DNA of 64,000 nt from Staphylococcus pettenkoferi (GCF_026659735.1 NZ_JANSKK010000002.1:186001-250000); one strand, 5' to 3'; numbered from the stretch's first letter, positions 42,477-51,743 are shown. Translations and numbers: made by a program. The notes: generated from the letters alone by a model not told the origin.

Positions 42477-43163
42477 TTAATATATACCAAAAACTCTTCC
42501 TGCTAATCCAATGATACCTACACTAATACCAACACCCCAACGTAACATAGAATATTTCAAGTAATTGACTTGAACTTCCATCTTTTGATCTATTAAATTG
42601 CCTATATTCGCTTCCAATCTTTGAAAGTCCTCTCGTATTTCCTCTTTAAATTGAGCATTACTCTCCAACAATTCCTTTCGAAACTCAAGTTGTTCCCCTT
42701 TAAATTGTTTATTGCTCTCTTGAATTTCATTCTTGAATTGCTCATTGCTTTCTCGAAATTCTCTCTTGAATTGCTCATTACTTTCCCGAATTTCTTTCTT
42801 GAATTGCTTATTGCTTTCTTGAATTTCTGTCTTGAATTTCTCATTACCTTCGAGAATTTCTTTCTTAAATTGCTTGTTACCTTCTATTAAATCCCTATAC
42901 GACTTCTCTTGATTCGCAATAATTTTTTCATAATATTTTTCGTTTCTATCTGCACTTTTCTCTTGATTCAGTTGAAATTGCTCATTACTTTTTTCTATTC
43001 TCTCGATTCTTTCTTCCTGGGTTACAGTGAATTTTTCATTATTTTCATTTATAGCTTTCTGAGACTCTTGCGTTTCAATCAGTTCTAATTTAATTTCACG
43101 TGTATCTTTTTCTAATCGAGTTAAGCGTTGGTGATGCTTCTTTAAGATGCTTTGATGTTTCAT
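42477..43163 (-). CDS. Repeat-built coiled-coil protein with C-terminal membrane anchor
   Basis: No family recognised. The 228-residue protein is nearly all charged coiled coil, with six tandem 11-residue units of the form x-E-I-x-E-S-N-x-Q-F-K (about 90-155), then a coiled segment to about 195 and one hydrophobic C-terminal span (about 207-228, WGVGISVGIIGLAG). The layout, a cytoplasmic rod on a tail anchor, resembles Borrelia Bdr-type and some phage-encoded proteins, but this is only an analogy. Start taken at ATG 43163, 7 nt after GGAGG; an ATG two codons earlier abuts the site. It is AT-rich relative to its neighbours. Confidence 0.8.
   Translation of the reverse strand: MKHQSILKKHHQRLTRLEKDTREIKLELIETQESQKAINENNEKFTVTQEERIERIEKSNEQFQLNQEKSADRNEKYYEKIIANQEKSYRDLIEGNKQFKKEILEGNEKFKTEIQESNKQFKKEIRESNEQFKREFRESNEQFKNEIQESNKQFKGEQLEFRKELLESNAQFKEEIREDFQRLEANIGNLIDQKMEVQVNYLKYSMLRWGVGISVGIIGLAGRVFGIY
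42699..42896 (-). repeat. Six 33-bp coding repeats
   Basis: Six head-to-tail 33-bp units encoding the 11-residue motif of the coiled-coil protein. The central units (such as KEIRESNEQFK, REFRESNEQFK, NEIQESNKQFK) are most alike, as expected from slippage or unequal crossing-over. Confidence 0.85.
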
Positions 43164-43345
43164 TCGCATCCCTCCCTAGTCTTTGATTGTCTATTTCATG
43201 TTTGATAAAAGGGCAAAGTGCAGTATATTGTTTAGTCTTATTATATACCATCCCCATCGAAAGTAAAGTCTTTTATATTACACTATTTTTATAAATTCAT
43301 TTTATTAAAATATGCGTAAGACTCCAGTCAAATTTCAAAAATCGC

Positions 43346-43452
43346 ATAAAAAATCCCGCCTCATAAAGAGACGGGTTAGAAAGTGTGTAAACATGAATAA
43401 TATCCTTCACACACAAAAACTGTTCATATACCTGTAGGATTCTCACCTACAA
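43346..43452 (-). ncRNA. Candidate small RNA, about 105 nt
   Basis: On the minus strand an extended -10 promoter (TGTTATAAT) is followed by a hairpin CTTGTAGG/CCTACAGG, a second with GTGTGTGAA/TTC...TACACAC arms, and a terminator CCCGTCTC/GAGGCGGG followed by ATTTTTTATG. No convincing ORF lies inside (longest is MNSFCV). The unit has its own start and stop signals and lies between genes. Confidence 0.6.
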
Positions 43453-43456
43453 GTTC

Positions 43457-43465
43457 ATTATAACA
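43457..43465 (-). promoter_or_regulatory. Promoter of the candidate small RNA
   Basis: TGTTATAAT, a full extended -10 element on the minus strand, about 7 nt before the first hairpin. Confidence 0.55.
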
Positions 43466-43533
43466 TATAATTTAGTTCAAACATACTTAATATTAGAATA
43501 ATTTTAAAGTAGAAGAAAATCAATTATAGTTCC

Positions 43534-43580
43534 AAAAAATAAAACCCTAGCTTCCATTCTAAGAACGAAGGCTAAGGTCT
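43534..43580 (-). terminator. Terminator after the phosphodiesterase gene
   Basis: Minus strand: ACCTTAGCCTTC ... GAAGCTAGGGTTTTATTTTTT, ending the murI-rdgB-phosphodiesterase unit. Confidence 0.85.
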
Positions 43581-43656
43581 TATCGTCAATAAAATAACAC
43601 TATTACTTAACATACCCGAACTAAGTCGTATTAAACAAGTTAAATTAATATTTCTC

Positions 43657-44172
43657 TTAGCGACTTAACTCAAATTGTACTTCATGAATGACTTGATGCT
43701 TACGATTCTTAAACTCTACATGCCCTTTACCTGTCTCATCATCAATCGTTACGACAGCATAAGTTTCCTCTACTCGACTGCGAGATTGAGAAATACTTCC
43801 TGGATTAATCACATGCACGCCATCAATTTCCTCATATCTCGCAACATGCGTATGACCGTAAAATGCAAAATCACAGCGATGCATCTTTGCTTGATTCACT
43901 AAGATATCGCGCGTACGGTTCACTTGATGCACATGGCCATGTGCACAGAATGCACGAATGCCATTAATAGAGACGATTTCTTCGGCCGGAAATTCTGGAT
44001 AGAAATCTGTGTTCCCCTTAACTCTGACGAAGCGACTGAGTTCCGTATCATCATAAGTAAATTGGGAATCACCTAGATGAATTGCTTCATCACAATCTTC
44101 ATTATGGCTTAGTACTTCATGTAGAATACCTGCTTCTGTGTGATTATCACTAATTAATAATAGTTGTGTCAT
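43657..44172 (-). CDS. YfcE/MJ0936-type metallophosphodiesterase
   Basis: A 171-residue calcineurin-like phosphodiesterase. All metal-site motifs are present: Asp9 and His11 (SDNH), Asp35 (HLGDS), Asn54 (KGNTD), His78 (CAHGH), and His107/His109 (YGHTH). The natural substrate is unknown; relatives cleave phosphodiesters in vitro. It overlaps rdgB by 4 bp and is third in a murI-rdgB-phosphodiesterase operon. Confidence 0.92.
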   Translation of the reverse strand: MTQLLLISDNHTEAGILHEVLSHNEDCDEAIHLGDSQFTYDDTELSRFVRVKGNTDFYPEFPAEEIVSINGIRAFCAHGHVHQVNRTRDILVNQAKMHRCDFAFYGHTHVARYEEIDGVHVINPGSISQSRSRVEETYAVVTIDDETGKGHVEFKNRKHQVIHEVQFELSR

Positions 44173-44753
44173 TGCGCTTCACCTTTTAAATAGACTTCTA
44201 ATTGATCGATTGCACGGCGACGATGACTGATTTCATTCTTCTCTTCAGCAGTGAGTTGCGCCATCGTTTGTCCCTTATCCGGCACGTAAAAGATTGGATC
44301 GTAACCAAAGCCATGCTCACCAATTTTACCTAACGTAATTTCACCCTGAACTGTACCTCTAAATTGTACTGTTTCCTCACCTGGCGCACTCATACTAATT
44401 ACGCAAACGAATTCAGCTGCTCGATCTTTCGTATCGCCGAGTTCAGATAATACTTTCTCAATATTGGCGTCATCATCTTTCGAAGCACCTGCATAACGTG
44501 CTGAATATACACCTGGTGCGCCATTCAAAGCGTGAACTTCTAAACCGCTATCATCAGCAATTACACGTTTATTAAGTGCTTGAGCTGCTGCCTCAGATTT
44601 AAGTCTAGAATTCTCTTCAAATGTTGTTCCAGTTTCTTCAACATCAAAATCCTCAATAAGTTCACCGATACCAATCACGCGATATTGCGGAAATATCACT
44701 TTAAAATCATTAATCTTCCCTTTATTGTTGGAGGCAATCACTAAATCTTCCAT
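44169..44753 (-). CDS. rdgB: XTP/dITP diphosphatase (RdgB/HAM1)
   Basis: Hydrolyses non-canonical purine triphosphates (XTP, dITP, ITP) to monophosphates, keeping them out of nucleic acids. The 194-residue protein has the substrate loop SNNKGKINDF (8-17), IADDSGLEVHALNGAPGVYSARYAG and the C-terminal SHRRRAIDQL. Overlaps murI by one base. Confidence 0.95.
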   Translation of the reverse strand: MEDLVIASNNKGKINDFKVIFPQYRVIGIGELIEDFDVEETGTTFEENSRLKSEAAAQALNKRVIADDSGLEVHALNGAPGVYSARYAGASKDDDANIEKVLSELGDTKDRAAEFVCVISMSAPGEETVQFRGTVQGEITLGKIGEHGFGYDPIFYVPDKGQTMAQLTAEEKNEISHRRRAIDQLEVYLKGEAQ

Positions 44754-45565
44754 TAACCCTCATCTCCTTGTACGACTTCAATTTGTTCTACTGTGACATC
44801 TAAACCGAGCCACTGTTGAATAATGTATTCGATGTGTTCTGTATCTCCTGTTGCGAAAAAGCGATGTTTCGGAGAAGTCTTATAACCTGCATGTTCGCTA
44901 CTAAACGTAAGCAACGCACTTACTTCACGCGCAGTTTCTAGACCAGATGAAATCACGGTCTTCTCGCCATCAAAGTAATTGTTAATCTGTTGATAGATTA
45001 AAGGATAATGTGTACACCCCAGAATCACCGTATCTGCATCACTATGTCGCCATTGCTTTAACGTTTGATGTATCACAATACTTGTAATGGTTGGATCTTT
45101 ATAACGTAACTGCTCAACCATTGGCGCGAAACCAGGACAAGCGACACCTCTCACCTTAATATTAGGATTGATACGAGTGATCTGATGTCGATACGCTTCT
45201 GAACGTATCGTTCCTTCAGTTCCTAGCACGAGCACACTGTTATTCTGCGTTGTCATAATTGCTGTGCGTGCACCTGGTTCAATTACCCCTACTACCGGTA
45301 TATTGAGCATCTCTTGCAACGTATCCAATGCCACAGCTGTTGCGGTATTACATGCGATGACGAGCATTTTGATCTCATATTGCATCAGCGTATTCGCAAG
45401 TTCAATCGAGAACTGTCTCACTTCCTCAGCCTCTCTAGGGCCGTATGGACACCGTTTGACGTCCCCTAAATAGTATATCGTTTCATTCGGTAGCTGACGC
45501 ATAATTTCTTTCGCTACGGTCAGCCCACCTACTCCGGAATCAATCACACCGATAGGTCTATCCAT
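44753..45565 (-). CDS. murI: Glutamate racemase
   Basis: Converts L- to D-glutamate for peptidoglycan. The 270-residue protein has the two catalytic cysteines Cys72 (IACNTATA) and Cys184 (LGCTHYP), with [13 protein letters not shown] at the start (5-17). It leads the murI-rdgB-phosphodiesterase set. Confidence 0.97.
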   Translation of the reverse strand: MDRPIGVIDSGVGGLTVAKEIMRQLPNETIYYLGDVKRCPYGPREAEEVRQFSIELANTLMQYEIKMLVIACNTATAVALDTLQEMLNIPVVGVIEPGARTAIMTTQNNSVLVLGTEGTIRSEAYRHQITRINPNIKVRGVACPGFAPMVEQLRYKDPTITSIVIHQTLKQWRHSDADTVILGCTHYPLIYQQINNYFDGEKTVISSGLETAREVSALLTFSSEHAGYKTSPKHRFFATGDTEHIEYIIQQWLGLDVTVEQIEVVQGDEG

Positions 45566-45804
45566 TGTTAAAAACTTCCTTATTATGTATTTAATATCAT
45601 TTTAGCACAACATGATTTGTAGCTTCATTTACTTCGCTTATTTCACTGTGATTAGTAAAAGTGGTTCTATAATACGTAACGTGTTTCATTATTTAGTTTT
45701 GTATAAAGTCCGAGTGTTCCCTCACTTTTTTTCAAAGCTTACTTAGGCACGTAATTTTCGATTCGTACCTTTACAACTACACTTGGTCAATCCTTTTACT
45801 GCAA

Positions 45805-45829
45805 TTAAAAAGACCCGGCAACTGCCGGG
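45805..45829 (-). terminator. Terminator downstream of sdhB
   Basis: Stem CCCGGCA/TGCCGGG followed on the minus strand by TCTTTTTAATT. The remaining 240 bp up to murI show no clear element. Confidence 0.85.
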
Positions 45830-45851
45830 CCCATACGCTTATACAATGATA

Positions 45852-46652
45852 TTAGTCTACTTTGTGGTCTGAACCAAAGAATGATTTGAACATATGGAAT
45901 GAAGTTTCTCTGTTCATTGCTGCGATAGATGTTGTAAGTGGGATACCTTTAGGACATGCGTTTACACAGTTTTGAGAGTTACCACATGCTTGAAGGCCTC
46001 CGCCACCCATTAAAGCATCTAAACGTTCATCTTTAGTCATTGAACCTGTTGGGTGTAAGTTGAATAAGCGAACTTGAGAAATCGCTTGTGCACCCACGAA
46101 GTTGTTGTTGCTTGTTACGTTAGGACAAACCTCTAAACATACACCACAAGTCATACATTTAGATAATTCATATGCTGTTTGACGTTTCTTCTCAGGCATA
46201 CGAGGTCCTGGTCCTAAATCGTAAGTACCGTCGATAGGTACCCATGCTTTCATACGTTTCAAGTTGTCGAACATTCTAGAACGGTCAACTTGTAAGTCAC
46301 GAATAACTGGGAAGGTACTCATTGGTTCAAGTTTGATTGGTTGTTCTAGTTGGTCAATGATTGCTGAACATGATTGACGTGCTTGACCATTGATAACCAT
46401 TGAACAAGCACCACAAACTTCTTCAAGACAGTTCATGTCCCAAGTAACAGGCGTTGTTTTTTCACCTTTTGCGTTAACTGGGTTTCTACGGATGTACATT
46501 AAACATGCAATCACGTTTAAGTTCTCTTTATATGGAATCTCAAACTCTTCATAATAAGGTTTAGACTCATTATTATCTTGACGTTTGATGATTAATTTAA
46601 TTGGCTCTTTTTGCTTTTGTTGAGGTTGTTGGCTTTGAGTTTGTTCTGCCAT
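45852..46652 (-). CDS. sdhB: Succinate dehydrogenase iron-sulfur subunit
   Basis: Carries electrons from SdhA FAD to the cytochrome. The 266-residue protein has three cysteine clusters: CLEEVCGACSMVINGQARQSC-type [2Fe-2S] near 65-95, and CMTCGVCLEVCP plus CGNSQNCVNACPKGIP for the [4Fe-4S] and [3Fe-4S] centres. A glutamine-rich N-terminal tail precedes the domain. Its start abuts the sdhA stop. Confidence 0.97.
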   Translation of the reverse strand: MAEQTQSQQPQQKQKEPIKLIIKRQDNNESKPYYEEFEIPYKENLNVIACLMYIRRNPVNAKGEKTTPVTWDMNCLEEVCGACSMVINGQARQSCSAIIDQLEQPIKLEPMSTFPVIRDLQVDRSRMFDNLKRMKAWVPIDGTYDLGPGPRMPEKKRQTAYELSKCMTCGVCLEVCPNVTSNNNFVGAQAISQVRLFNLHPTGSMTKDERLDALMGGGGLQACGNSQNCVNACPKGIPLTTSIAAMNRETSFHMFKSFFGSDHKVD

Positions 46653-48418
46653 TATTTTTTACCTCCTTTAGACTTTTTAGTGTAGTCACGTTTACGAGGT
46701 TCAATAAAGCTGATATCTACATCTTCATAAGTGAATTTAGGCGCTTCGTGCTTACCTTGATATTCAGCTAATGTTGTCTTCAACCATTCTTCGTCGTTAC
46801 GATCTGGGAATTCTGGTTTGTAGTGTGCACCACGAGATTCATTACGGTTGTATGCACCAATAGTGATAACACGTGCTAATTGTAACATGTTCCATAATTG
46901 GCGAGTGAAGAATACTGCTTGGTTACTCCAAGTTTGAGTATCTTCAATATCGATATCTTCGTAACGTTTCATTAACTCTTGGATTTTCTTATCTGTTTCA
47001 AGTAATTTCTTGTTATCACGAACAACTGTTACGTTCGCTGTCATGATTTCACCAAGTTCTTTATGCAATTTGTATGCGTTCTCTGAACCTTTCATGTTGA
47101 GTAATTTATCGAAACGTTCTTGTTCTTCTTGAACACGACGTTCATAAATACTGTCATCCATGTCTTTGTAAGTATCTTCGATATCTTCTACGTATTTCAC
47201 TGCGTTTGGACCAGCCACTGTACCACCGTAGATTGCTGATAATAGTGAGTTGGCACCTAAACGGTTACCACCGTGTTGTGAGTAGTCACATTCACCTGCA
47301 GCGAAGAGACCTTTGATATTAGTCATTTGATCGTAGTCTACGTAAAGACCACCCATTGAGTAGTGTACTGCTGGGAAGATCTTCATAGGTACTTTACGTG
47401 GGTCATCACCAGTGAATTTTTCATAAATTTCGATGATACCACCAAGTTTAACGTCTAACTCATGTGGATCTTTGTGAGATAGGTCAAGATAAACCATGTT
47501 CTCACCATTGATACCTAATTTTTGGTTTACACAGACGTCAAAGATTTCACGTGTCGCGATGTCACGTGGTACTAAGTTACCATAGTCTGGATATTTCTCT
47601 TCTAAGAAGTACCATGGTTTACCATCTTTATAAGTCCAAATACGACCACCTTCACCACGTGCAGATTCACTCATGAGACGTAATTTATCGTCACCAGGAA
47701 TTGCAGTTGGGTGGATTTGGATGAATTCACCGTTCGCGTATTTCGCACCTTGTTGGTAAACAACAGATGCTGCTGAACCAGTGTTAATCATAGAGTTAGT
47801 TGTCTTACCGAAGATGATACCAGGGCCACCTGTAGCCATGATTACTGCGTCTGAACCGAATGATTTAATTTCAGAAGAAGTCATGTCTTGCGCTACGATA
47901 CCTCTCGCACTGTCATCTTCGCCTTTAACGATACCTAGGAATTCCCAACCTTCGTATTTTGTTACTAAGCCGTCTACTTCAAAGCTACGTACTTGTTCGT
48001 CTAATGCATAAAGAAGTTGTTGACCTGTAGTTGCACCTGCGTATGCAGTACGGTGATGGAGTGTTCCACCGAAACGACGGAAGTCTAATAAACCTTCGTT
48101 TGTACGGTTAAACATAACACCCATACGGTCTAATAAGTGGATGATCTTCGGCGCAGCTTCAGTCATTGCTTTAACTGGTGGTTGGTTTGCTAAGAAGTCC
48201 CCACCATATACTGTATCGTCGAAGTGAATCCAAGGTGAGTCACCTTCACCTTTCGTATTAACTGCCCCGTTAATACCACCTTGCGCACATACTGAGTGCG
48301 AACGTTTAACTGGAACAAGTGAGAATAAATCTACGTGTGCACCTTGTTCCGCTGCTTTAATTGTTGACATCAGACCGGCAAGTCCTCCACCGACAACAAT
48401 TATTTTTTTCTCTGCCAT
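46652..48418 (-). CDS. sdhA: Succinate dehydrogenase flavoprotein subunit
   Basis: Oxidises succinate to fumarate in the TCA cycle at the inner face of the membrane. The 588-residue protein has the dinucleotide fold VVGGGLAGL (8-16), the FAD-linking His41 in SHSVCAQGGINGA, and active-site segments HPTAIPGDDKLRLMSESARGEGG and HYSMGGLYVDY. It lies between sdhC and sdhB. Confidence 0.97.
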   Translation of the reverse strand: MAEKKIIVVGGGLAGLMSTIKAAEQGAHVDLFSLVPVKRSHSVCAQGGINGAVNTKGEGDSPWIHFDDTVYGGDFLANQPPVKAMTEAAPKIIHLLDRMGVMFNRTNEGLLDFRRFGGTLHHRTAYAGATTGQQLLYALDEQVRSFEVDGLVTKYEGWEFLGIVKGEDDSARGIVAQDMTSSEIKSFGSDAVIMATGGPGIIFGKTTNSMINTGSAASVVYQQGAKYANGEFIQIHPTAIPGDDKLRLMSESARGEGGRIWTYKDGKPWYFLEEKYPDYGNLVPRDIATREIFDVCVNQKLGINGENMVYLDLSHKDPHELDVKLGGIIEIYEKFTGDDPRKVPMKIFPAVHYSMGGLYVDYDQMTNIKGLFAAGECDYSQHGGNRLGANSLLSAIYGGTVAGPNAVKYVEDIEDTYKDMDDSIYERRVQEEQERFDKLLNMKGSENAYKLHKELGEIMTANVTVVRDNKKLLETDKKIQELMKRYEDIDIEDTQTWSNQAVFFTRQLWNMLQLARVITIGAYNRNESRGAHYKPEFPDRNDEEWLKTTLAEYQGKHEAPKFTYEDVDISFIEPRKRDYTKKSKGGKK

Positions 48419-48469
48419 AAATTGTCACTCCCCTAGTTATACTCTAAAGACTAAATTAAACTTTTGAAT

Positions 48470-49090
48470 TTATACGAACGCGATAATTGCACTTACACCG
48501 ATGTAACCTAAGATGAGGAATACAATTAAAGATACCCAAGTGAAGACACGTTGAGAGAACTTAGATTGTAATACACCCCAAGTTACTAAGAATGACCATA
48601 AACCATTTGAGAAGTGGAATACTACTGATAAGATACCAACAATGTATATAACTAATACAGCTACTGGATGACTTTGAATTAAGCCATGAATCATATCGTA
48701 GTTCACTTCGTGGCCACCAATTGCTTTTTGAATACGAGTTTGCCAAAGGTGAATCGCAATAAAGATGAATGAAATGATACCAGTTGCACGTTGTAAGAAG
48801 AACATTACGTTTCTGAATTGTGAATAATGTCCAACGTTAGCTTGTGCCGTAAATGCGATATGTACCCCATACACGCCGTGATAAACTAATGGAATATAAA
48901 TGAATAAGAATTCCAATACGATTAAGAACGGTAGTGATTCCATAAATCCTGCTGCATGGTTGAAAGCTTCAGCCCCTTTAGTTGCTTGATGGTTAACAAG
49001 CAAGTGGACAAGTAAGAATCCACCGATAGGGATTACGCCTAGCAGCGAGTGCAGACGTCTAAGATAGAATTGATTTTTTGTATAAGCCAA
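48470..49090 (-). CDS. sdhC: Succinate dehydrogenase cytochrome b558 subunit
   Basis: Membrane anchor that binds two haems and reduces menaquinone. The 206-residue protein has five spans and conserved histidines in RRLHSLLGVIP, LLVHLLVNH, VYHGVYGVH and IAIHLW. The start codon is TTG, preceded by AGGGGGGA at suitable spacing. First gene of sdhCAB. Confidence 0.95.
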   Translation of the reverse strand: MAYTKNQFYLRRLHSLLGVIPIGGFLLVHLLVNHQATKGAEAFNHAAGFMESLPFLIVLEFLFIYIPLVYHGVYGVHIAFTAQANVGHYSQFRNVMFFLQRATGIISFIFIAIHLWQTRIQKAIGGHEVNYDMIHGLIQSHPVAVLVIYIVGILSVVFHFSNGLWSFLVTWGVLQSKFSQRVFTWVSLIVFLILGYIGVSAIIAFV

Positions 49091-49296
49091 AAGGAAGTCC
49101 CCCCTGAAAAACTATTAATTTCGATTTCTTTTTTAGATATCTTTTTTTACGCCCTAAAATGATGCAGTCGTGTTCACTAACTCGCTTCCATCACTTATTT
49201 CCAAAACCATCCTATATTGTATGCCCAAATGATTGATGATTACATTTAAATCACATCACGAATAGGTTTAAAAATAAGTGATAATATTTCTCAATT

Positions 49297-49310
49297 AGAA
49301 AACGCTTCCA
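49297..49310 (-). promoter_or_regulatory. cre (CcpA) site upstream of sdhC
   Basis: TGGAAGCGTTTTCT on the minus strand fits the cre consensus TGWAANCGNTNWCA with two mismatches. CcpA control of TCA-cycle genes is known in staphylococci. Confidence 0.5.
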
Positions 49311-49375
49311 CATATCTTTAAAAAAAGAAATCTGCTTTATACACATTGTAACACTAATTAGAGGACTTTTGGGCA

Positions 49376-49390
49376 TGAGAATGATTCTCA
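49376..49390. promoter_or_regulatory. Fur-box-like 7-1-7 palindrome
   Basis: TGAGAATGATTCTCA, a perfect palindrome around one base, differs from the Bacillus Fur box TGATAATnATTATCA at two symmetric positions. It lies inside a larger hairpin GGGCATGAGAAT/ATTCTCATACCC (49371-49395) after the uvrC stop. No U-tract follows on either strand. Confidence 0.4.
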
Positions 49391-49401
49391 TACCCTAAAA
49401 T

Positions 49402-51192
49402 TTAAGATTTTTTCTCCTCTAAAGCTGCTTGTAGGTTTTCTGCAACCTTTTGTGGTAAACCTGCGCCTTTCAAATCTTCAATTGGCGCCTCTCGCATTTT
49501 TTTAATAGATCCGAAAGTACGCAAGAGACGTGTCTTACGTTTTGCTCCTATACCATCGACGGTATCTAGTACTGATTTCAAACCAGATTTCTGTCTCGTC
49601 TGGCGATGGAAAGTAATTGCGAAACGATGTACTTCATCTTGAATGCGCTGAAGCAGATAAAAGGCCTGACTATTCTTTTTCAGCGGCACAACTTCAGCTT
49701 GTTCACCATAGAGAATTTCAGACGTACGGTGTTTGTCATTTTTACGCAAACCAGCAACGGGTATATCCAAACCTAATTCGTTCTCAAGTACATCAATCAC
49801 GCCACTCATATGACCTTTACCACCGTCGACGATGATTAAATCAGGTAACGGAGTGCCTTCATTGAGCACACGTGTATAACGACGACGCACGACTTCGCGC
49901 ATCGATTTGTAGTCATCAGGACCTTCCACAGTCTTAATCTTGTACTTACGGTAGCCTTTCTTGTTAGGCTTGCCATCGACGAAAGACACCATAGCGGATA
50001 CAGGATCGACACCTTGAATATTAGAGTTATCAAACGCCTCAATACGTATCGGGGTTTGAATCCCCATGCGGTCGCCTAACTCTTCGATCGCTTTGACTGT
50101 ACGCGATTCGTCTCGTGCAATGAGCTCAAATTTGTTATCCAGTGATACTTCTGCGTTGTGATTAGCCAAATCGACCATTTCTTTCTTTTTACCACGAACG
50201 GGTTGCACAATCTTAGTATCTACTACTGATTTAATGATATTTTTATCTAAATTCTTCGGCACATGAACTTCTTTTGGCAATAAGTGCTGGTTGAGCTCGT
50301 AGAATTGACCGATAAACGTATAGAATTCCTCTTCTTCCGTTTGTTGCAAAGGAATCATCGTCGCATCGCGCTTAATCATGTTCCCTTGGCGGATAAAGAA
50401 GACTTGCACACACATCCAGCCTTTCGACACACTATAGCCAAAGACGTCGCGTGTCGATTTATCAGGCGACATAATCTTCTGTTTGCGCGTAAGATTATGG
50501 ATATGTTGAATCAAATCACGATATTCTTTTGCTTGTTCGAAATCTAAATCTTCACTCGCTTGTTGCATACGATTTTCAAGATTTTTTAAAATAGTTTGGT
50601 CTTCCCCATTTAAGAAATCGCTAATTTCACGCGTCATTTCTGCATATTTTTCTAGGTCTACATCATAGACACACGGTCCTAGACATTGTCCGATGTGATA
50701 ATAAAGGCAGAGTTTATCTGGCATTTTGTCACATTTGCGGAACGGATAAATGCGGTCAAGTAACTTTTTCGTTTCTTGCGCAGAATAAGCATTAGGATAA
50801 GGCCCAAAATACTTTCCTGTGCCTTTTTTAACTCTGCGGGTCACCACAAGTCGGGGATATTTCTCTTTCGTAATCTTAATGAAAGGGTAACTCTTATCAT
50901 CTTTGAGCAGAATGTTATATCGAGGTTGATATTGTTTGATTAAATTCAATTCCAGCAATAGAGATTCTGTCTCATCAGAAGTCACGATAAATTCGAAGTT
51001 GCGAATTTCTGCCACAAGGCGTGTGGTCTTCGTATCGTGCGCACCCGTGAAATAAGATCTAAGACGATTACGTAATTTCTTCGCCTTTCCGACGTATATC
51101 ACTTGGTCGTTTCGGTCTTTCATCAAGTAGCAACCCGGCTCCATCGGGACGACCGATAACTTATTCTTTATTTCCTCTTTATACGTTTCCAT
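49402..51192 (-). CDS. uvrC: Excinuclease ABC subunit C
   Basis: Makes both incisions around DNA lesions in nucleotide excision repair. The 596-residue protein has the GIY-YIG nuclease (about 12-95; [19 protein letters not shown]), a UVR domain (about 200-235), the RNase H-like 5' nuclease (about 370-540; [21 protein letters not shown]) and C-terminal helix-hairpin-helix motifs. Two ATGs are adjacent; the second (51192) is 6 nt from GGAGG and fits the S. aureus start. Confidence 0.95.
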   Translation of the reverse strand: METYKEEIKNKLSVVPMEPGCYLMKDRNDQVIYVGKAKKLRNRLRSYFTGAHDTKTTRLVAEIRNFEFIVTSDETESLLLELNLIKQYQPRYNILLKDDKSYPFIKITKEKYPRLVVTRRVKKGTGKYFGPYPNAYSAQETKKLLDRIYPFRKCDKMPDKLCLYYHIGQCLGPCVYDVDLEKYAEMTREISDFLNGEDQTILKNLENRMQQASEDLDFEQAKEYRDLIQHIHNLTRKQKIMSPDKSTRDVFGYSVSKGWMCVQVFFIRQGNMIKRDATMIPLQQTEEEEFYTFIGQFYELNQHLLPKEVHVPKNLDKNIIKSVVDTKIVQPVRGKKKEMVDLANHNAEVSLDNKFELIARDESRTVKAIEELGDRMGIQTPIRIEAFDNSNIQGVDPVSAMVSFVDGKPNKKGYRKYKIKTVEGPDDYKSMREVVRRRYTRVLNEGTPLPDLIIVDGGKGHMSGVIDVLENELGLDIPVAGLRKNDKHRTSEILYGEQAEVVPLKKNSQAFYLLQRIQDEVHRFAITFHRQTRQKSGLKSVLDTVDGIGAKRKTRLLRTFGSIKKMREAPIEDLKGAGLPQKVAENLQAALEEKKS

Positions 51193-51332
51193 CATGAACC
51201 TCCCTTCTCGAATCGTAGTTTATTCCGCACAAATAAGCCTGGGACACTATTCCCAGAGCATTACTTTAGAATCATACCCTTGTATCTGAACTTTAGACGG
51301 CCGTCATTCCATTTCATTGCGCATCTTTCAGT

Positions 51333-51367
51333 TAAAAAAGGCTGAAACATCGTGATGTCTCAGCCTA
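51333..51367 (-). terminator. Terminator downstream of trxA
   Basis: Arms AGGCTGAGACATC and GATGTTTCAGCCT followed on the minus strand by TTTTTTAAC. Confidence 0.85.
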
Positions 51368-51383
51368 CTGGGTCGTCATTTAA

Positions 51384-51698
51384 TTATAGATGTTTCTCAA
51401 TTACTTCAGCTAAGTTCTCTTTAGGTTGGAACCCTACTACTTTGTCTACAGGTTCACCATCTTTGAATAAGATTAATGTTGGAATACTCATTACTTCAAA
51501 TTTAGCTGCTGTTGATGGATTTTCATCTACGTCTAATTTTAAAATGTTTGCTTTTCCGTCAAAGTCTTCAGCAAGTTCTTCTAAAACTGGTGCAATCATT
51601 TTACATGGTCCGCACCAAGTTGCCCAGAAATCAACTAAGTTTACGCCTGATTGAATGTTTTCATCAAAGTTAGAATCAGTTACTTTTACGATTGCCAT
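51384..51698 (-). CDS. trxA: Thioredoxin
   Basis: General cytoplasmic disulfide reductant. The 104-residue protein has the active site WCGPC (28-32) and the cis-proline in [11 protein letters not shown]. The frame extends to a TTG at 51707 that touches the binding site; ATG 51698 (MAIVKVTD) is 9 nt from GGAGGA and matches S. aureus. An extended -10 TGTTATAAT (revcomp of 51735-51743) provides its own promoter. Confidence 0.97.
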   Translation of the reverse strand: MAIVKVTDSNFDENIQSGVNLVDFWATWCGPCKMIAPVLEELAEDFDGKANILKLDVDENPSTAAKFEVMSIPTLILFKDGEPVDKVVGFQPKENLAEVIEKHL

Positions 51699-51734
51699 AA
51701 ATGCCAATCCTCCTTAATTTCAAATGATGTGGAA

Positions 51735-51743
51735 ATTATAACA
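51735..51743 (-). promoter_or_regulatory. trxA promoter (extended -10)
   Basis: TGTTATAAT on the minus strand, about 37 nt before the trxA ATG, within the short mutS2-trxA gap. Confidence 0.6.

Larger units (their letters stand above)
49091..49401 (-). promoter_or_regulatory. sdhCAB upstream region (311 bp)
   Basis: No gene here. Going downstream on the minus strand: a perfect palindrome right after uvrC that matches a Fur box, an extended -10-like TGTTACAAT (about 49345-49353), a cre-like site (49297-49310), and a weaker TACAATATAGG -10-like element near 49210-49221. Which -10 drives sdh cannot be settled by eye. Confidence 0.45.

Noticed and set aside
42621..42890. Plus-strand open frame of 89 codons, Phe/Leu-rich, opposite the coiled-coil repeats
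   Set aside because: It is the mirror of the 33-bp repeats on the coding strand; no ribosome binding site and repetitive composition copied from the antisense gene.
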